Below the pieces are notes generated by a model. That model saw only the letters and a program-made list of their open reading frames with translations. It was not told the DNA's origin and did no database searches. Positions 9,187 to 18,375 of a DNA stretch of 64,000 nucleotides are shown here, piece by piece. Position numbers and translations under genes: made by a program. Position 1 is the first letter of the stretch, and every line of letters begins with the position of its first letter. This DNA is from Bacteroidota bacterium (GTDB lineage: Bacteria > Bacteroidota > Bacteroidia > M30B66): assembly GCA_027490225.1 (NCBI GenBank), contig JAIXYK010000059.1:57977-121976 (forward strand). The letters are read 5' to 3'.

Positions 9187-10450
9187 ACCATTCGCCTTTT
9201 GTATAAGTTCCATAAATAAATCCTTTTAATTCACTTTCAAAAAATGGATTATTTACAGCCTTGCTTTTTGCTTTAGATTTCTTAAACGAATTATTTTTAT
9301 TTAAAGTGTGAACAAAAAATGAAGGAAGATTTCCTTTATTAATAGTATTTTCAGGAAGATTTAATAATCTTCTTGGTTCATGACATAACTTCTCAATTAT
9401 GGTGGCTAATTCACATTGGTTATCCATCAAAATTAAACTCAAAGACCAGAGGTTTTCTATCGTTGCCATGCCATAAGATGCAATTTCAAATTCAACTTCT
9501 TTGGTTTCATTATTTTCAGGTTGATGTCCCGAGCAAATTACATCAATCGTTCCGTCAATTAATCCTTCAATAATCGCAATTCTATCTTTTTCTGTACGTA
9601 ATGGAGGAGTAACCTTTAAATAAGAATTAAAATCCAGCAAATCTTGCTCTGTTAATTTTAATTGGTATCCATAAATACTGCACGCAATTTTAATTCCTTG
9701 CTTTTTCGCTTCTCTTATTAAATTAACAGAACCTTCAGTTGAAATACCATTTATAAATAATAATTCATCATGATATTTTGATAAATAAATAGACTTTACA
9801 ACTCCGAGTTCTTCCGCGATGTTCGGTATCCCTTTAATTCCTAACTGAACATTTATAACACCTTCATTTATTTGACCTCCTAAACTAAATGAAGCATCTT
9901 CAGCATGAATCATTAAAAGCTTTTGGGTAAGCTTATTATATTGAAGCGCTAAATGAAGCAGATTAGACTTTTGTATTTTTTCTTTATTATCAGAGAATGC
10001 AACACAACCAGACATAACCATTTCATTTAAATTGGCTAAATCGTTTCCTTTCAAATGAGAAGAAATAGTGCCTGCAATATGAAAATTTAAGGGTAAAAAC
10101 GAAGTGCTGTTTTTTAGGAATTCAACTTGAGCATTATTATCGACAGGAATATTTAAATGCGACATCAATAAACAATCTGTGATTCCTGCTGATATTGCAG
10201 CATTTGAAAGAGATTGAAAGCTTTCTTTTTCAGCATCAAACGGAGCTCCGCAATTCACTTGCAAATCAAATATTCCAGGAGAAATAATTGCGTCCTCTAA
10301 AACAATTGTTTTATAATCTTGCGCATTTATCTCTTTACTAATTTCTATAATTTCTTGCGCATTTGTAAGTACATCACATTTTTGATTATGCCAAGCGCTT
10401 TTGGGATCACAAATGGTAACTTGCTTAAATAGAGTAAAATTGTCGATCAT
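9170..10450 (-). CDS. Dihydroorotase-like protein lacking most metal ligands (probable pseudoenzyme)
   Basis: The 426-residue sequence follows class I dihydroorotases throughout: an N-terminal composite beta domain, then a TIM barrel with SPGIFDLQ, GITDCLLM, the HAED motif at 182-185 and the substrate-loop motif TPPLRTEKDR. However, the metal-binding HxH is replaced by QVN (64-66), the usual SDDG reads SDNK (153-156), the TPHH histidines read IYGY (259-262) and the catalytic Asp of ATDHAPH is Gly308 (CSGHQPE). Only His182 of the usual ligands survives. It is therefore unlikely to be a working PyrC, and a structural or regulatory role like the PyrC' subunits is possible. The start overlaps the VWA gene by 4 bases. 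Confidence 0.85.
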   Translation of the reverse strand: MIDNFTLFKQVTICDPKSAWHNQKCDVLTNAQEIIEISKEINAQDYKTIVLEDAIISPGIFDLQVNCGAPFDAEKESFQSLSNAAISAGITDCLLMSHLNIPVDNNAQVEFLKNSTSFLPLNFHIAGTISSHLKGNDLANLNEMVMSGCVAFSDNKEKIQKSNLLHLALQYNKLTQKLLMIHAEDASFSLGGQINEGVINVQLGIKGIPNIAEELGVVKSIYLSKYHDELLFINGISTEGSVNLIREAKKQGIKIACSIYGYQLKLTEQDLLDFNSYLKVTPPLRTEKDRIAIIEGLIDGTIDVICSGHQPENNETKEVEFEIASYGMATIENLWSLSLILMDNQCELATIIEKLCHEPRRLLNLPENTINKGNLPSFFVHTLNKNNSFKKSKAKSKAVNNPFFESELKGFIYGTYTKGEWFENNN

Positions 10451-12489
10451 CTTTTTAAATAACGAATCAATAAAATTTCAATGAGCAAAAATAGAAGTGC
10501 CATAATTATAAAATACTTCCAAAGTGGTTTTCCTTCATCAAGTTGACTTACCTCTTGCCTTAAGTCTTTTTTCGCTCCATTTAGAATATTGTAATGTTTT
10601 ATTCCTGACTTTTCTAAATTTTCAGTTAATTTATCTTGGCTTAACCTTTCAGGATTAGATTCGCTTCTATTATAATTGAAGGAAATTGAAGAAATAATTG
10701 AATCTCCGAGAGAAATCAAATAATTTCCCGCTTCTGTTATTTGATTATTGGGATAAATCAACAATTGCCCATCCGTTAATCTGTGTTCGGGAATTATTTC
10801 AAAATTATTATCAATAGACTTGATTTTAAACGTTTCATCACCATTCAAGGAGATTTGCGGAATTATTATAGGTAATCCATCTCCAATTGTATAATATAAT
10901 TTTTTGAATGGTCGACTATATAATGCTATTTTATACAGTGTTGGAATGAATAAAGCATGTTTTGTAAAATTACTAAAGGCCTCATTCAGCGAAACCGCAC
11001 TTAGAAATACTTTTCCTTTTTTAAGTTGATATTCTTTTAAAAACGGGTCACCATTTTGAAAACGCATTATTTGTTCTCCAACTATTTCCGAATTTCCATT
11101 AATAGGATAATATTTAATTACAAATGGTAAATCAATGTTCTCTGGCTTTTTGTCGAAAACGTCATCATAAATCTCGTGCTCATAATTAATTTGATCTACT
11201 TTTTGATTTAAATTAATGAAGGATTTATATGACTGAATATTCAATAAGTCTGTTAAATTCTTATATGAAATCAAATCCATCTCTGGTGATGGGAAAATTA
11301 AAATACTTCCTCCATTATCTGCATACTTTTTAATCTCTTGAGCAAGCCCTGAGGAAATTTCTTTAATCTGATTTAGAATCAATATTTGAAAACGAGATAA
11401 TGATGAATAGTCTAACTTATCCTCTGCTTGTTCATTAAATTCAAATGCCTCATTTTTCTGAAAAAGCAATGCAACAGCTGCATTTGAATTTGCACCATTA
11501 ATAGACAAAACATTCAATTTCTTCTGAACCTCATAAGAAAAATAAAATGTATCATCAAAAGTAACAGGGAAATCATTTATTTTTAAAGCACCATTCTGAA
11601 ATCCGGGAGCATCAATTTTATAATTTATAAATGAATTTAAAATAGAATCCGATCCTATTGAAATACTTTGTATTCCTTTTTGTAAATTTTTGAAATACAA
11701 ACTTATTGGGTAATCTGTAATTTTTTTATCAGAATAATTTTGGATTCTAAAACTAACTTGATCATTCTTTAATATATCTCTGTAAGGTGTCTCAAACCAA
11801 AGCGAATCTATGCTAACATTGTCTTCAATACTGGCTTTTAGATGAATAAAATTATATACAATATTTGTATCTGAAGGCATTCCTTCTATCGTGCTTGAGT
11901 TTTTTTGAAAATCACTTAACAAGTAAACTACTTTATTTTTTGTTTCTGCTTTGCTCAATGAATTTCTCTGCCTGCCAATTACAGCCTTTAATTCTTTAAA
12001 AGCAGGACTAGGTTTTATTTCCTGAACCAAAAGTCCAAATTGCTCCAAAGTCACAAATCTTTGATGCTTCCCTTCAAAATCATTGGTTAGCAATTGAAAT
12101 TTATCTGAAGGTTTATAAGATGAAGCAATTTCTAATGCGTGTTTCTTGGCTATCTCAAGTAAGCTGCTACTCTCGCCTTGAGCATCCATGCTAAAAGAAT
12201 TGTCAATGTAAATACTAATCGATTTTGCGCCTGTAACTGTTCTTTTTGTTGCCGGAATGTAAGGTTGCGCAAATGCAATGATTAATGAAATCAGCGCCAA
12301 GCAGCGAGCAATCAGCACTAAAAGGTGTTTTAATCTTGATCGCGATTGTGTTTCTTCTCTTAGCGATTTAAGAAATTTTACATTAGTAAAATATACTGTC
12401 TTAAATGTCCTGAAGTGAAATAAGTGGATTATAATCGGAATTGCCAGAGATAGCAATGCCCAAAAGAAAAGAGGATTTACGAATTTCAT
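10447..12489 (-). CDS. BatA-type VWA membrane protein
   Basis: A 680-residue membrane protein. The N-terminus MKFVNPLFFWALLSLAIP starts the double-transmembrane BatA anchor (helices near 8-23 and 54-77). A von Willebrand A domain follows with a MIDAS DxSxS at Asp96-Ser98-Ser100, then a long extracytoplasmic region, and a final helix precedes a basic tail (LLIEILLIRYLKR). Proteins of this family are linked to envelope stress or metal-dependent protein contacts, but the exact role is unknown. The start at 12489 is favoured over 12510 because a -7 box lies between them. It heads an operon with the dihydroorotase-like gene. Confidence 0.85.
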   Translation of the reverse strand: MKFVNPLFFWALLSLAIPIIIHLFHFRTFKTVYFTNVKFLKSLREETQSRSRLKHLLVLIARCLALISLIIAFAQPYIPATKRTVTGAKSISIYIDNSFSMDAQGESSSLLEIAKKHALEIASSYKPSDKFQLLTNDFEGKHQRFVTLEQFGLLVQEIKPSPAFKELKAVIGRQRNSLSKAETKNKVVYLLSDFQKNSSTIEGMPSDTNIVYNFIHLKASIEDNVSIDSLWFETPYRDILKNDQVSFRIQNYSDKKITDYPISLYFKNLQKGIQSISIGSDSILNSFINYKIDAPGFQNGALKINDFPVTFDDTFYFSYEVQKKLNVLSINGANSNAAVALLFQKNEAFEFNEQAEDKLDYSSLSRFQILILNQIKEISSGLAQEIKKYADNGGSILIFPSPEMDLISYKNLTDLLNIQSYKSFINLNQKVDQINYEHEIYDDVFDKKPENIDLPFVIKYYPINGNSEIVGEQIMRFQNGDPFLKEYQLKKGKVFLSAVSLNEAFSNFTKHALFIPTLYKIALYSRPFKKLYYTIGDGLPIIIPQISLNGDETFKIKSIDNNFEIIPEHRLTDGQLLIYPNNQITEAGNYLISLGDSIISSISFNYNRSESNPERLSQDKLTENLEKSGIKHYNILNGAKKDLRQEVSQLDEGKPLWKYFIIMALLFLLIEILLIRYLKR

Positions 12490-12496
12490 CGGAGGC

Positions 12497-12504
12497 CAAA
12501 TATA
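12497..12504 (-). promoter_or_regulatory. -7 promoter box for the BatA-type operon
   Basis: Read on the minus strand this is TATATTTG, a perfect TAnnTTTG. The expected transcript start near 12490-12491 is only one or two bases before the ATG at 12489, so the mRNA may be nearly leaderless. No -33 TTG was seen at standard spacing. Confidence 0.45.
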
Positions 12505-12533
12505 CATCATACTAAACGCATTCCTAATAAACT

Positions 12534-12541
12534 TATGTTTG
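12534..12541 (+). promoter_or_regulatory. -7 promoter box for the NUDIX gene
   Basis: TATGTTTG matches TAnnTTTG and would start transcription near 12547, about 8 bases before the ATG at 12555. It is paired with the divergent box at 12497-12504 within 45 bp. Confidence 0.4.
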
Positions 12542-12554
12542 TACTTATCAATTT

Positions 12555-13217
12555 ATGCTGAACAATTTAATGCACCTATTTGAAAACAAACTTGAAGCCC
12601 TAAAAAATTCAATAGCTTTAGGCTTACCAGGTGAAGATGCCCATAACATTTTTTCTCCTCCCGGTCGAATTGGATATAAAGAAGCTTTGTTATTGGAAGA
12701 TAAACCTAAAAAAGCTGCTGTTTTAATTCCTTTATACATTAATAACATAGGTGACCCAGCAATATTATTAACTTTAAGAAAAACCTATGCTGGTGTTCAC
12801 AGCGGTCAAATAAGTTTCCCAGGTGGTAAATTTGAACAACATGAATTTTCTTCAATCAATGTCGCCCTTCGAGAAGCGGAAGAAGAAGTTGGCATTAGTC
12901 CAAGCAATGTTTCAATAATTGGAGAACTTTCTCCACTATACATTCCTCCAAGTCATATTGTAGTGTTTCCTGTTATTGGGTTTTTGAACAAAATCGAACC
13001 ATGGAAAATTCAAGAAAGAGAAGTTGAAAAACTATTGGAATTTAGTTTGTCAGAATTTATAGACCCTCAAAATAAAAGCAATGTTGAAATCAATATTGGC
13101 AATCAAGTAAGAAAAGTTCCAAGTTATAATATCAACGGTACCATAGTTTGGGGTGCTACAGCAATGATAATCTCCGAATTTATATATCTATGGAATCGTA
13201 AATCTTTTAATGATTAA
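12555..13217 (+). CDS. NUDIX hydrolase, CoA-pyrophosphatase type
   Basis: A 220-residue protein of the NudL/YeaB kind, which hydrolyses CoA and related nucleotide pyrophosphates. The stretch LLTLRKTYAGVHSGQISFPG matches the CoA-pyrophosphatase signature just before the Nudix box. The box itself spans about residues 92-115 in the form Gx5Ex7REUxEExGU, including REAEEEVGI, with all metal-binding glutamates present. It has no signal peptide and is probably cytoplasmic. The 3' end overlaps the converging small membrane protein gene by 11 bases. Confidence 0.9.
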   Translation: MLNNLMHLFENKLEALKNSIALGLPGEDAHNIFSPPGRIGYKEALLLEDKPKKAAVLIPLYINNIGDPAILLTLRKTYAGVHSGQISFPGGKFEQHEFSSINVALREAEEEVGISPSNVSIIGELSPLYIPPSHIVVFPVIGFLNKIEPWKIQEREVEKLLEFSLSEFIDPQNKSNVEINIGNQVRKVPSYNINGTIVWGATAMIISEFIYLWNRKSFND

Positions 13218-13407
13218 TTTGTCTTAACGCGAATTTCAGGATTATTATTAAAAGAATTGTACCTCCGATAATAATTGTGACCTTTCCCGAATTTCCATAA
13301 TTTAAAGTATTAACTTTTTTATCTTTTCGGAAGGACCAAATAAGAATTCCGATAAAACTAATTGCAAATATAATCGCAAAAATCCAGTGACCTGGAGTAA
13401 TATCCAT
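13207..13407 (-). CDS. Small two-helix membrane protein
   Basis: Unrecognised 66-residue protein. Two hydrophobic helices (about 7-25 and 44-60) flank a short basic loop containing FRKDKK, giving a hairpin topology. It is placed 11 bases after the secreted T9SS gene on the same strand, so it may share its transcript. The 3' end overlaps the NUDIX gene. Real coding is supported by clean topology, but there is no family evidence. Confidence 0.6.
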   Translation of the reverse strand: MDITPGHWIFAIIFAISFIGILIWSFRKDKKVNTLNYGNSGKVTIIIGGTILLIIILKFALRQINH

Positions 13408-13418
13408 CTATAGAATTA

Positions 13419-14114
13419 TTAATGTAAAATCATCAATCGCTGCGTCTTCTTTAATTTTCCACCTTCGGAAATAGAGCAGAAATAAACTCCTTCAGGCAAA
13501 TTTGAAGTATTGATTTTTATAGATCCAATTTTACTTTGCAAATTTTCAAAATAAACTTTTTGTCCAAGAGAATTATAAACTACTACGGAAGATTGAGAAT
13601 GATTATTCAAATCAAAATTAACCTGTAATGTTTCATCAGCAGGATTAGGGAACAATTGAAGTTTAGTTTCAACGGTTGTTTTAATTAATGCAGGCGATGG
13701 TAAAAAATTAGCAATTAGTTGAATAGAATCTGTAATATTGTTAATATTATAGAATGTATATCTAATTGATGCAGCATCTAATGCTCCGTTAGGTCTATAG
13801 TATCCTTTAAATGTTTTTAATGTATCACCTGATTCAATTTGTTCAAAATCAGGAGATTCTGTTGTTCCTGGTGCATAACACAGGTTTAAGCAAAAATAAT
13901 TTTGGCTTCCTTCAGCAGAATCAATTACTTCACTTCTCATTTTGACCCTTATTGCAGAATTACTAGTATTAACTATGTACGCTTTAACCGTTAAATCATA
14001 ATTTGGCGCACCCCATGCAGTATTTAGCACGTCAGTAAAAACTAAACTTTGTGCAATTGAATTACCATTAAAAAGGAGCGATAAGAAAACTATAAACGTG
14101 TATATGATTTTCAT
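13419..14114 (-). CDS. Secreted protein with T9SS type A sorting domain
   Basis: A 231-residue exported protein. It opens MKIIYTFIVFLSLLFNGNSIAQ, a signal peptide cut after SIA. A beta-rich domain of unknown role follows, containing CLNLCY. The last 75 or so residues have the T9SS type A pattern (LQLFPNPADETLQV, VVVYNSLGQKV, LPEGVYFCSI, KKTQRLMI), which directs export through the outer membrane and surface attachment. The ATG at 14114 is preferred over 14135 because a TATTTTTG box lies at 14133-14140. Confidence 0.85.
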   Translation of the reverse strand: MKIIYTFIVFLSLLFNGNSIAQSLVFTDVLNTAWGAPNYDLTVKAYIVNTSNSAIRVKMRSEVIDSAEGSQNYFCLNLCYAPGTTESPDFEQIESGDTLKTFKGYYRPNGALDAASIRYTFYNINNITDSIQLIANFLPSPALIKTTVETKLQLFPNPADETLQVNFDLNNHSQSSVVVYNSLGQKVYFENLQSKIGSIKINTSNLPEGVYFCSISEGGKLKKTQRLMILH

Positions 14115-14132
14115 AGAATAAAATATTTTAGA

Positions 14133-14140
14133 CAAAAATA
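14133..14140 (-). promoter_or_regulatory. -7 promoter box for the small T9SS protein
   Basis: On the minus strand the bases read TATTTTTG, matching TAnnTTTG. A TTG lies 25 bases further upstream (14166-14168), slightly beyond normal spacing. The predicted leader is about 13 bases. Confidence 0.4.
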
Positions 14141-14220
14141 TAAAATAATGATTAAATATTCACTGCAATATTTTAAATTAGCCGACATTTTATTCATTTA
14201 ACCATAAAAATATAAATTAC

Positions 14221-16128
14221 ATGAAAAACAAATTTACTTTGCTTTTCTCGCTTGCAGCCATCGCTTTTTCACTTCCTGCGGTTGCTCAAGTGAGTTATTC
14301 CCAGGACTTTGAAGGTGCTGGTGCCTCTCTTCCAAATGGTTGGACTCAAATTTCTGCTGCTTCAGATGGTGGTTTTATTCGTGGAACTAGCGCAGATTTA
14401 TCTAGCACTTCTATGACATTTTCTTCACACACAACTTTTATCGCAACAAACGATGATGGTTGTGGTCAAGCTTGCGATAAAGGGAATGATCTAGTTAAAT
14501 CACCAGTAATTGATTTAACTGGCGTTTCTAATCCATTTTTAAAGGTTGATATTTTCTATTTTGAAGGAACCTACCAAGGTGTAACTGAAACTGCATTTAT
14601 TGAGGCTTCTACTGATGGAGGCACAACATGGACTGTTATTTCGGATTTAGCAGGTGCTGCTGATTGGAGAACAGAGTTTGTTAGCTTAAGCGCTTACGCG
14701 AATGCACCAAGCTTAACTATTGGCTTTAGATACAAAGACAATGGAGGATGGCTTTTTGGAATGGGAATCGACGATTTCTCTGTTTTTACACCACCACAGA
14801 ATTCAGTTGATTTGAGTTCATTAAATATCAATTCTTATGTTGTTCAAACTGGTAATGATATTGCTGGAAGTGTATTTAATTCTGGAGCTTTGCCAATTAC
14901 ATCTTTAACTGTTTCATACACAGTAACTGGTAGCAGTGCTGTTTCAGCAACTATCAATGGCTTAAATATAGCTCCTCTTTCATCTGGAGATTTTGTTCAC
15001 CCAACACAATGGGTTCCATCTGCTCCAGGAACTTTTAATGTTTCTGTAACAGTTAGTGATCCTAATGGAGTAACTGATGCGGATTTAACAAATAATACGC
15101 TTTCGAAGTCTGTTATAGTGGCTACTCAGTCAGTTCAAAGACTACCTTTACTTGAAGAGTTTACAAGCTCAACTTGCCCTCCATGTGCAAGTTTTAACGC
15201 AACATTTAGCCCTTATTTGGAGCAGATTCAAGCAAATCAAGGCCCTGACGCTTCAGCTGCTGTAGTTAAATATCAAATGAATTACCCTTCACCAGGAACA
15301 GATCCAAGTTATAATTCTGATGCAAATACTAGAAGTACATATTACAGCGTACCTGGTATTCCTGACCCATTTTTAGATGGTGTGAATGTTCCAGCTAATA
15401 CTTCATTTATTCAAGGTGCTGTTGAATCAAGAAGATCTGATATCGCAGTTATGAGTGTTGGAGTTAATGCAACGAATAACGGAGATTCTTTGATCGCAGA
15501 TGTAACTATTACACCTTATGCAAATTTTCCAGCAGGCTTCAAACTTTATATTGCAGTAACTGAAGACCAATATGACTATACAGGAACCAACGGAGAAACT
15601 CAGTTTCACAATGTTATGCGTAAAATGCTTCCAAACGCAAGTGGAATCACACTTACAGCAATGACTCCAAATACTCCATTAACTTTCACAAGAAAATATA
15701 AATTTTCTTACAATCTTGACAATACTTCACAAGGAACCTTCAACCTTTGGGGCTCTAATTTTACAGATGTTTCTGTAGTTGCTTGGGTTCAAGATAATGC
15801 TACAAAAGAAATCTTCCAATCTGCTTTTGATGAGTCTGTTACTTCAATTACAGGAATCAATGATAGCGAAAATGGTTTAGAAGCTCGTTTTTACCCAAAT
15901 CCATCTAACGAGGCTACTTTTATAAAAGTGAATGTTCCAGTTGCTTCAAAAGTGAATCTTGAAGTTTACAACATAATGGGACAACGTGTTGGTTTCCAAA
16001 ATTTTGGTACACAAAACGGGGCGCAAACTTTAAAATTCGATACTTCAGATTTAACAAATGGTGTTTATTTGTTTAATTTAACTGTTGGAGATAAAAAAGT
16101 TACACGTAAAGTTAGTGTTAACCATTAA
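14221..16128 (+). CDS. Surface protein with jelly-roll and Omp28-like CxxC domains and T9SS sorting signal
   Basis: A 635-residue exported protein. The signal peptide ends at VAQ (22-23). A jelly-roll domain (choice-of-anchor/MAM-like) occupies about 24-190 with a C81/C85 pair, a CARDB-like beta domain about 195-300, and then an Omp28/thioredoxin-related domain that starts LLEEFTSSTCPPC with a CxxC at Cys319-Cys322. The type A T9SS sorting domain is about 556-635 (YPNPSNEATF, VYNIMGQRV, LTNGVYLFNL). The whole protein is expected at the cell surface. The CxxC motif suggests thiol-disulfide or redox binding, but activity is unproven. A terminator follows at 16148. Confidence 0.85.
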   Translation: MKNKFTLLFSLAAIAFSLPAVAQVSYSQDFEGAGASLPNGWTQISAASDGGFIRGTSADLSSTSMTFSSHTTFIATNDDGCGQACDKGNDLVKSPVIDLTGVSNPFLKVDIFYFEGTYQGVTETAFIEASTDGGTTWTVISDLAGAADWRTEFVSLSAYANAPSLTIGFRYKDNGGWLFGMGIDDFSVFTPPQNSVDLSSLNINSYVVQTGNDIAGSVFNSGALPITSLTVSYTVTGSSAVSATINGLNIAPLSSGDFVHPTQWVPSAPGTFNVSVTVSDPNGVTDADLTNNTLSKSVIVATQSVQRLPLLEEFTSSTCPPCASFNATFSPYLEQIQANQGPDASAAVVKYQMNYPSPGTDPSYNSDANTRSTYYSVPGIPDPFLDGVNVPANTSFIQGAVESRRSDIAVMSVGVNATNNGDSLIADVTITPYANFPAGFKLYIAVTEDQYDYTGTNGETQFHNVMRKMLPNASGITLTAMTPNTPLTFTRKYKFSYNLDNTSQGTFNLWGSNFTDVSVVAWVQDNATKEIFQSAFDESVTSITGINDSENGLEARFYPNPSNEATFIKVNVPVASKVNLEVYNIMGQRVGFQNFGTQNGAQTLKFDTSDLTNGVYLFNLTVGDKKVTRKVSVNH

Positions 16129-16147
16129 TCAATAATTTAGTTTTTCT

Positions 16148-16188
16148 AATCGGTGAATAGGTTTTCCTGTTCACCGATTTCTTATTTT
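16148..16188 (+). terminator. Intrinsic terminator after the large T9SS gene
   Basis: A perfect 10-bp inverted repeat (AATCGGTGAA at 16148-16157 and TTCACCGATT at 16170-16179) with a 12-base loop, followed by TCTTATTTTG. It separates the T9SS gene from the downstream TlpA operon. Confidence 0.8.
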
Positions 16189-16195
16189 GTATAAT

Positions 16196-16711
16196 ATGAA
16201 AAAAGTATTATTTCTTTTCTTACTTGTATCTACTTCAATTTTTGCTCAAGCCGACAAATCAGGAAGAAAATTGCCAAGTGTAGATATTTTAAATCTTGAA
16301 GGAAAAAATATCTCAACAGATAATTTTGAGAATAACGGCAAACCAATTATTCTATCTTTTTGGGCAACTTGGTGCAAGCCTTGTGTTTTAGAATTAACTA
16401 ATATGTCTGAATTATATGATGATTGGAAAAAAGAAACAGGAGTAAAGATTATTGCTATTTCTATTGATGATGCGAGGAATCAGACAAAAGTTGCTCCATT
16501 CATTAACGGAAAAGGATGGGAATATGAAGTATATTGTGATCCAAATGCCGATTTGAAAAGAGCATTAAATATTAACCTTATTCCTCATACATTTTTATTG
16601 AATGGGAATAAAGAAATTGTTTGGCAACATAGCAGTTATACAGAAGGTGATGAACTGAAACTCATTCAAAGAGTAAAAGATTTAAACGCAGGTATCGAAG
16701 TCAAAGATTAG
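16196..16711 (+). CDS. TlpA/ResA-like thioredoxin-fold protein
   Basis: A 171-residue exported thioredoxin of the TlpA/ResA kind. The signal peptide MKKVLFLFLLVSTSIFAQ has no lipobox. The active site is WATWCKPC with Cys60 and Cys63, and the cis-proline is Pro130 (LIPHTF). Such proteins reduce or exchange disulfides in the periplasm. The ATG at 16196 replaces a TTG at 16187. It leads a gene series (DUF6029 barrel, Omp28 lipoprotein, small barrel, UbiX) with gaps of 25 bases or less. Confidence 0.88.
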   Translation: MKKVLFLFLLVSTSIFAQADKSGRKLPSVDILNLEGKNISTDNFENNGKPIILSFWATWCKPCVLELTNMSELYDDWKKETGVKIIAISIDDARNQTKVAPFINGKGWEYEVYCDPNADLKRALNINLIPHTFLLNGNKEIVWQHSSYTEGDELKLIQRVKDLNAGIEVKD

Positions 16712-16718
16712 CGAAGGC

Positions 16719-18350
16719 ATGCTTATGCATAAAATAATAATCTCAACATTAGCTACTTTTTTTTATTGCTGTTCAGCTTATTCCCAAAATAATTTTGGAG
16801 AGTTGCATGGTAATTTCCAAGTAGATGCTCAATATTATAACAGAGATTCCCTCATCGGTGCACCCATTGTAAAGGAAAAGATTCTTTCAAACGGATTCAT
16901 GAATCTTTGGTATACGAAAGGAAATTTTACTGCCGGTGTTAGATATGAGAATTATCTAAATGTTATGCAAGGTTTCGATTCTCGATACAAAGGCTCAGGA
17001 GTTCCTTTCAGATTCGCCTCATATAAAAACGACAGATTAGAAGCTACAGTAGGAAATTTCTATGAACAATTTGGAAGTGGACTCATCTTAAGAGCTTATG
17101 AAGAAAGAAGTTTGGGCTACGATAATGTATTTGACGGAACGAGGGTGCGTTTTCAGCCAATAAAAGGAATATATTTAAAAGGATTAATTGCTAGACAAAG
17201 AACTTTCTTTGCATTGAGCTCTGGAATTGTCAGAGGGTTTGATGCGGAGATAAACTTTAATGAACTAATTCCAGGGGGTGATTCATTAAAAACAACAATC
17301 ATCTTAGGAGGCTCAGCAGTGAGTAGATTTCAAGCTGATTTAGATCCATATTACAAACTACCAGAAAATGTTGCCGCATTCTCTGGTCGTCTAAATATTA
17401 TTAGAGGAAAGATTAATTTTCTCGCAGAGTACGGCTATAAAATTAATGACCCTAATGCAACAAACGGATATAGGTATAATAATGGTCATGCGCTAACTGC
17501 AACTGCCACCTACTCAACGAAAGGCCTGGGAATATTGATTGCCGCTAAACGTTTAGATAATTTTGATTTTAGGTCTGATAGAACCGCTTCTGGAATAGGA
17601 GCAAATATTAACTTTCTACCAGCTCTGACTAGGCAACACACTTATAATTTGCCGGCTACCATTTATCCTTATGCTACTCAGCCAAATGGTGAAATGGGTT
17701 ATCAAGCAGAAATAAGCTATAGATTTAAGAAAGGAAGTTCATTAGGAGGAAAGTACGGCACAGAAATAGTCGTAAATTTTTCAGGTACAAACGGTATCAT
17801 TAAGAATAAAACTTCAAATGATACTCTGGGATATACATCTCCTTTTTTCAAACCATCAAAACAAATGTTTTTTCGAGATTTTCATGTCGAAATACATAAG
17901 AAATTTAGTAAAAAAGTTAAGGCTACAGCAATGTATCTTAATTGGGTCTACGACAAAGATATTGTACAGGGTTTAGTTGGCTTCGGAACTATTTTCGCCG
18001 ATATGGGGGTGATAGACGTTTCGTATAAAATAAGTGCGAACCATACAATTAGAATAGAAGCTCAAGCGTTACTTTCTAAGCAAGATACAAGAGATTGGGC
18101 AACTGGATTAATTGAATACACCTTCGCACCGAATTGGTTCTTAGCTGTAATTGATCAGTACAACTTTGGTAATTCAGATAGTGCAAAACAAATTCATTAT
18201 ATTACAGCCAGTACCGGATATACAAAGAATGGCAATAGAATTATGATAAATTATGGGAGGCAAAGAGCTGGGATTTTTTGTGTAGGTGGTGTTTGCAGGA
18301 ACGTTCCTGCCTCTAATGGTTTGTCGATTAGCATTTTAAGTAGTTTTTAA
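16719..18350 (+). CDS. DUF6029-type outer-membrane beta-barrel protein
   Basis: A 543-residue exported protein with signal peptide ending SAYSQ. The mature sequence consists of alternating amphipathic strands rich in Gly, Tyr, Phe and Asn, ending with a hydrophobic strand (LSISILSSF) as expected for an outer-membrane barrel. It resembles the DUF6029 family of Bacteroidota, whose function is unknown; that assignment is from memory of family features. Starts at 16719 or, equally possible, the ATG at 16725. It lies 7 bases after the TlpA gene and 25 before the Omp28 lipoprotein, so a joint envelope role is likely. Confidence 0.75.
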   Translation: MLMHKIIISTLATFFYCCSAYSQNNFGELHGNFQVDAQYYNRDSLIGAPIVKEKILSNGFMNLWYTKGNFTAGVRYENYLNVMQGFDSRYKGSGVPFRFASYKNDRLEATVGNFYEQFGSGLILRAYEERSLGYDNVFDGTRVRFQPIKGIYLKGLIARQRTFFALSSGIVRGFDAEINFNELIPGGDSLKTTIILGGSAVSRFQADLDPYYKLPENVAAFSGRLNIIRGKINFLAEYGYKINDPNATNGYRYNNGHALTATATYSTKGLGILIAAKRLDNFDFRSDRTASGIGANINFLPALTRQHTYNLPATIYPYATQPNGEMGYQAEISYRFKKGSSLGGKYGTEIVVNFSGTNGIIKNKTSNDTLGYTSPFFKPSKQMFFRDFHVEIHKKFSKKVKATAMYLNWVYDKDIVQGLVGFGTIFADMGVIDVSYKISANHTIRIEAQALLSKQDTRDWATGLIEYTFAPNWFLAVIDQYNFGNSDSAKQIHYITASTGYTKNGNRIMINYGRQRAGIFCVGGVCRNVPASNGLSISILSSF

Positions 18351-18375
18351 GTAGCAACAAAAAATAATTTTAACT

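Noticed and set aside
9170..10450. Calling this gene pyrC
   Set aside because: Nearly all metal and catalytic residues of dihydroorotase are replaced, so the enzyme name would mislead.
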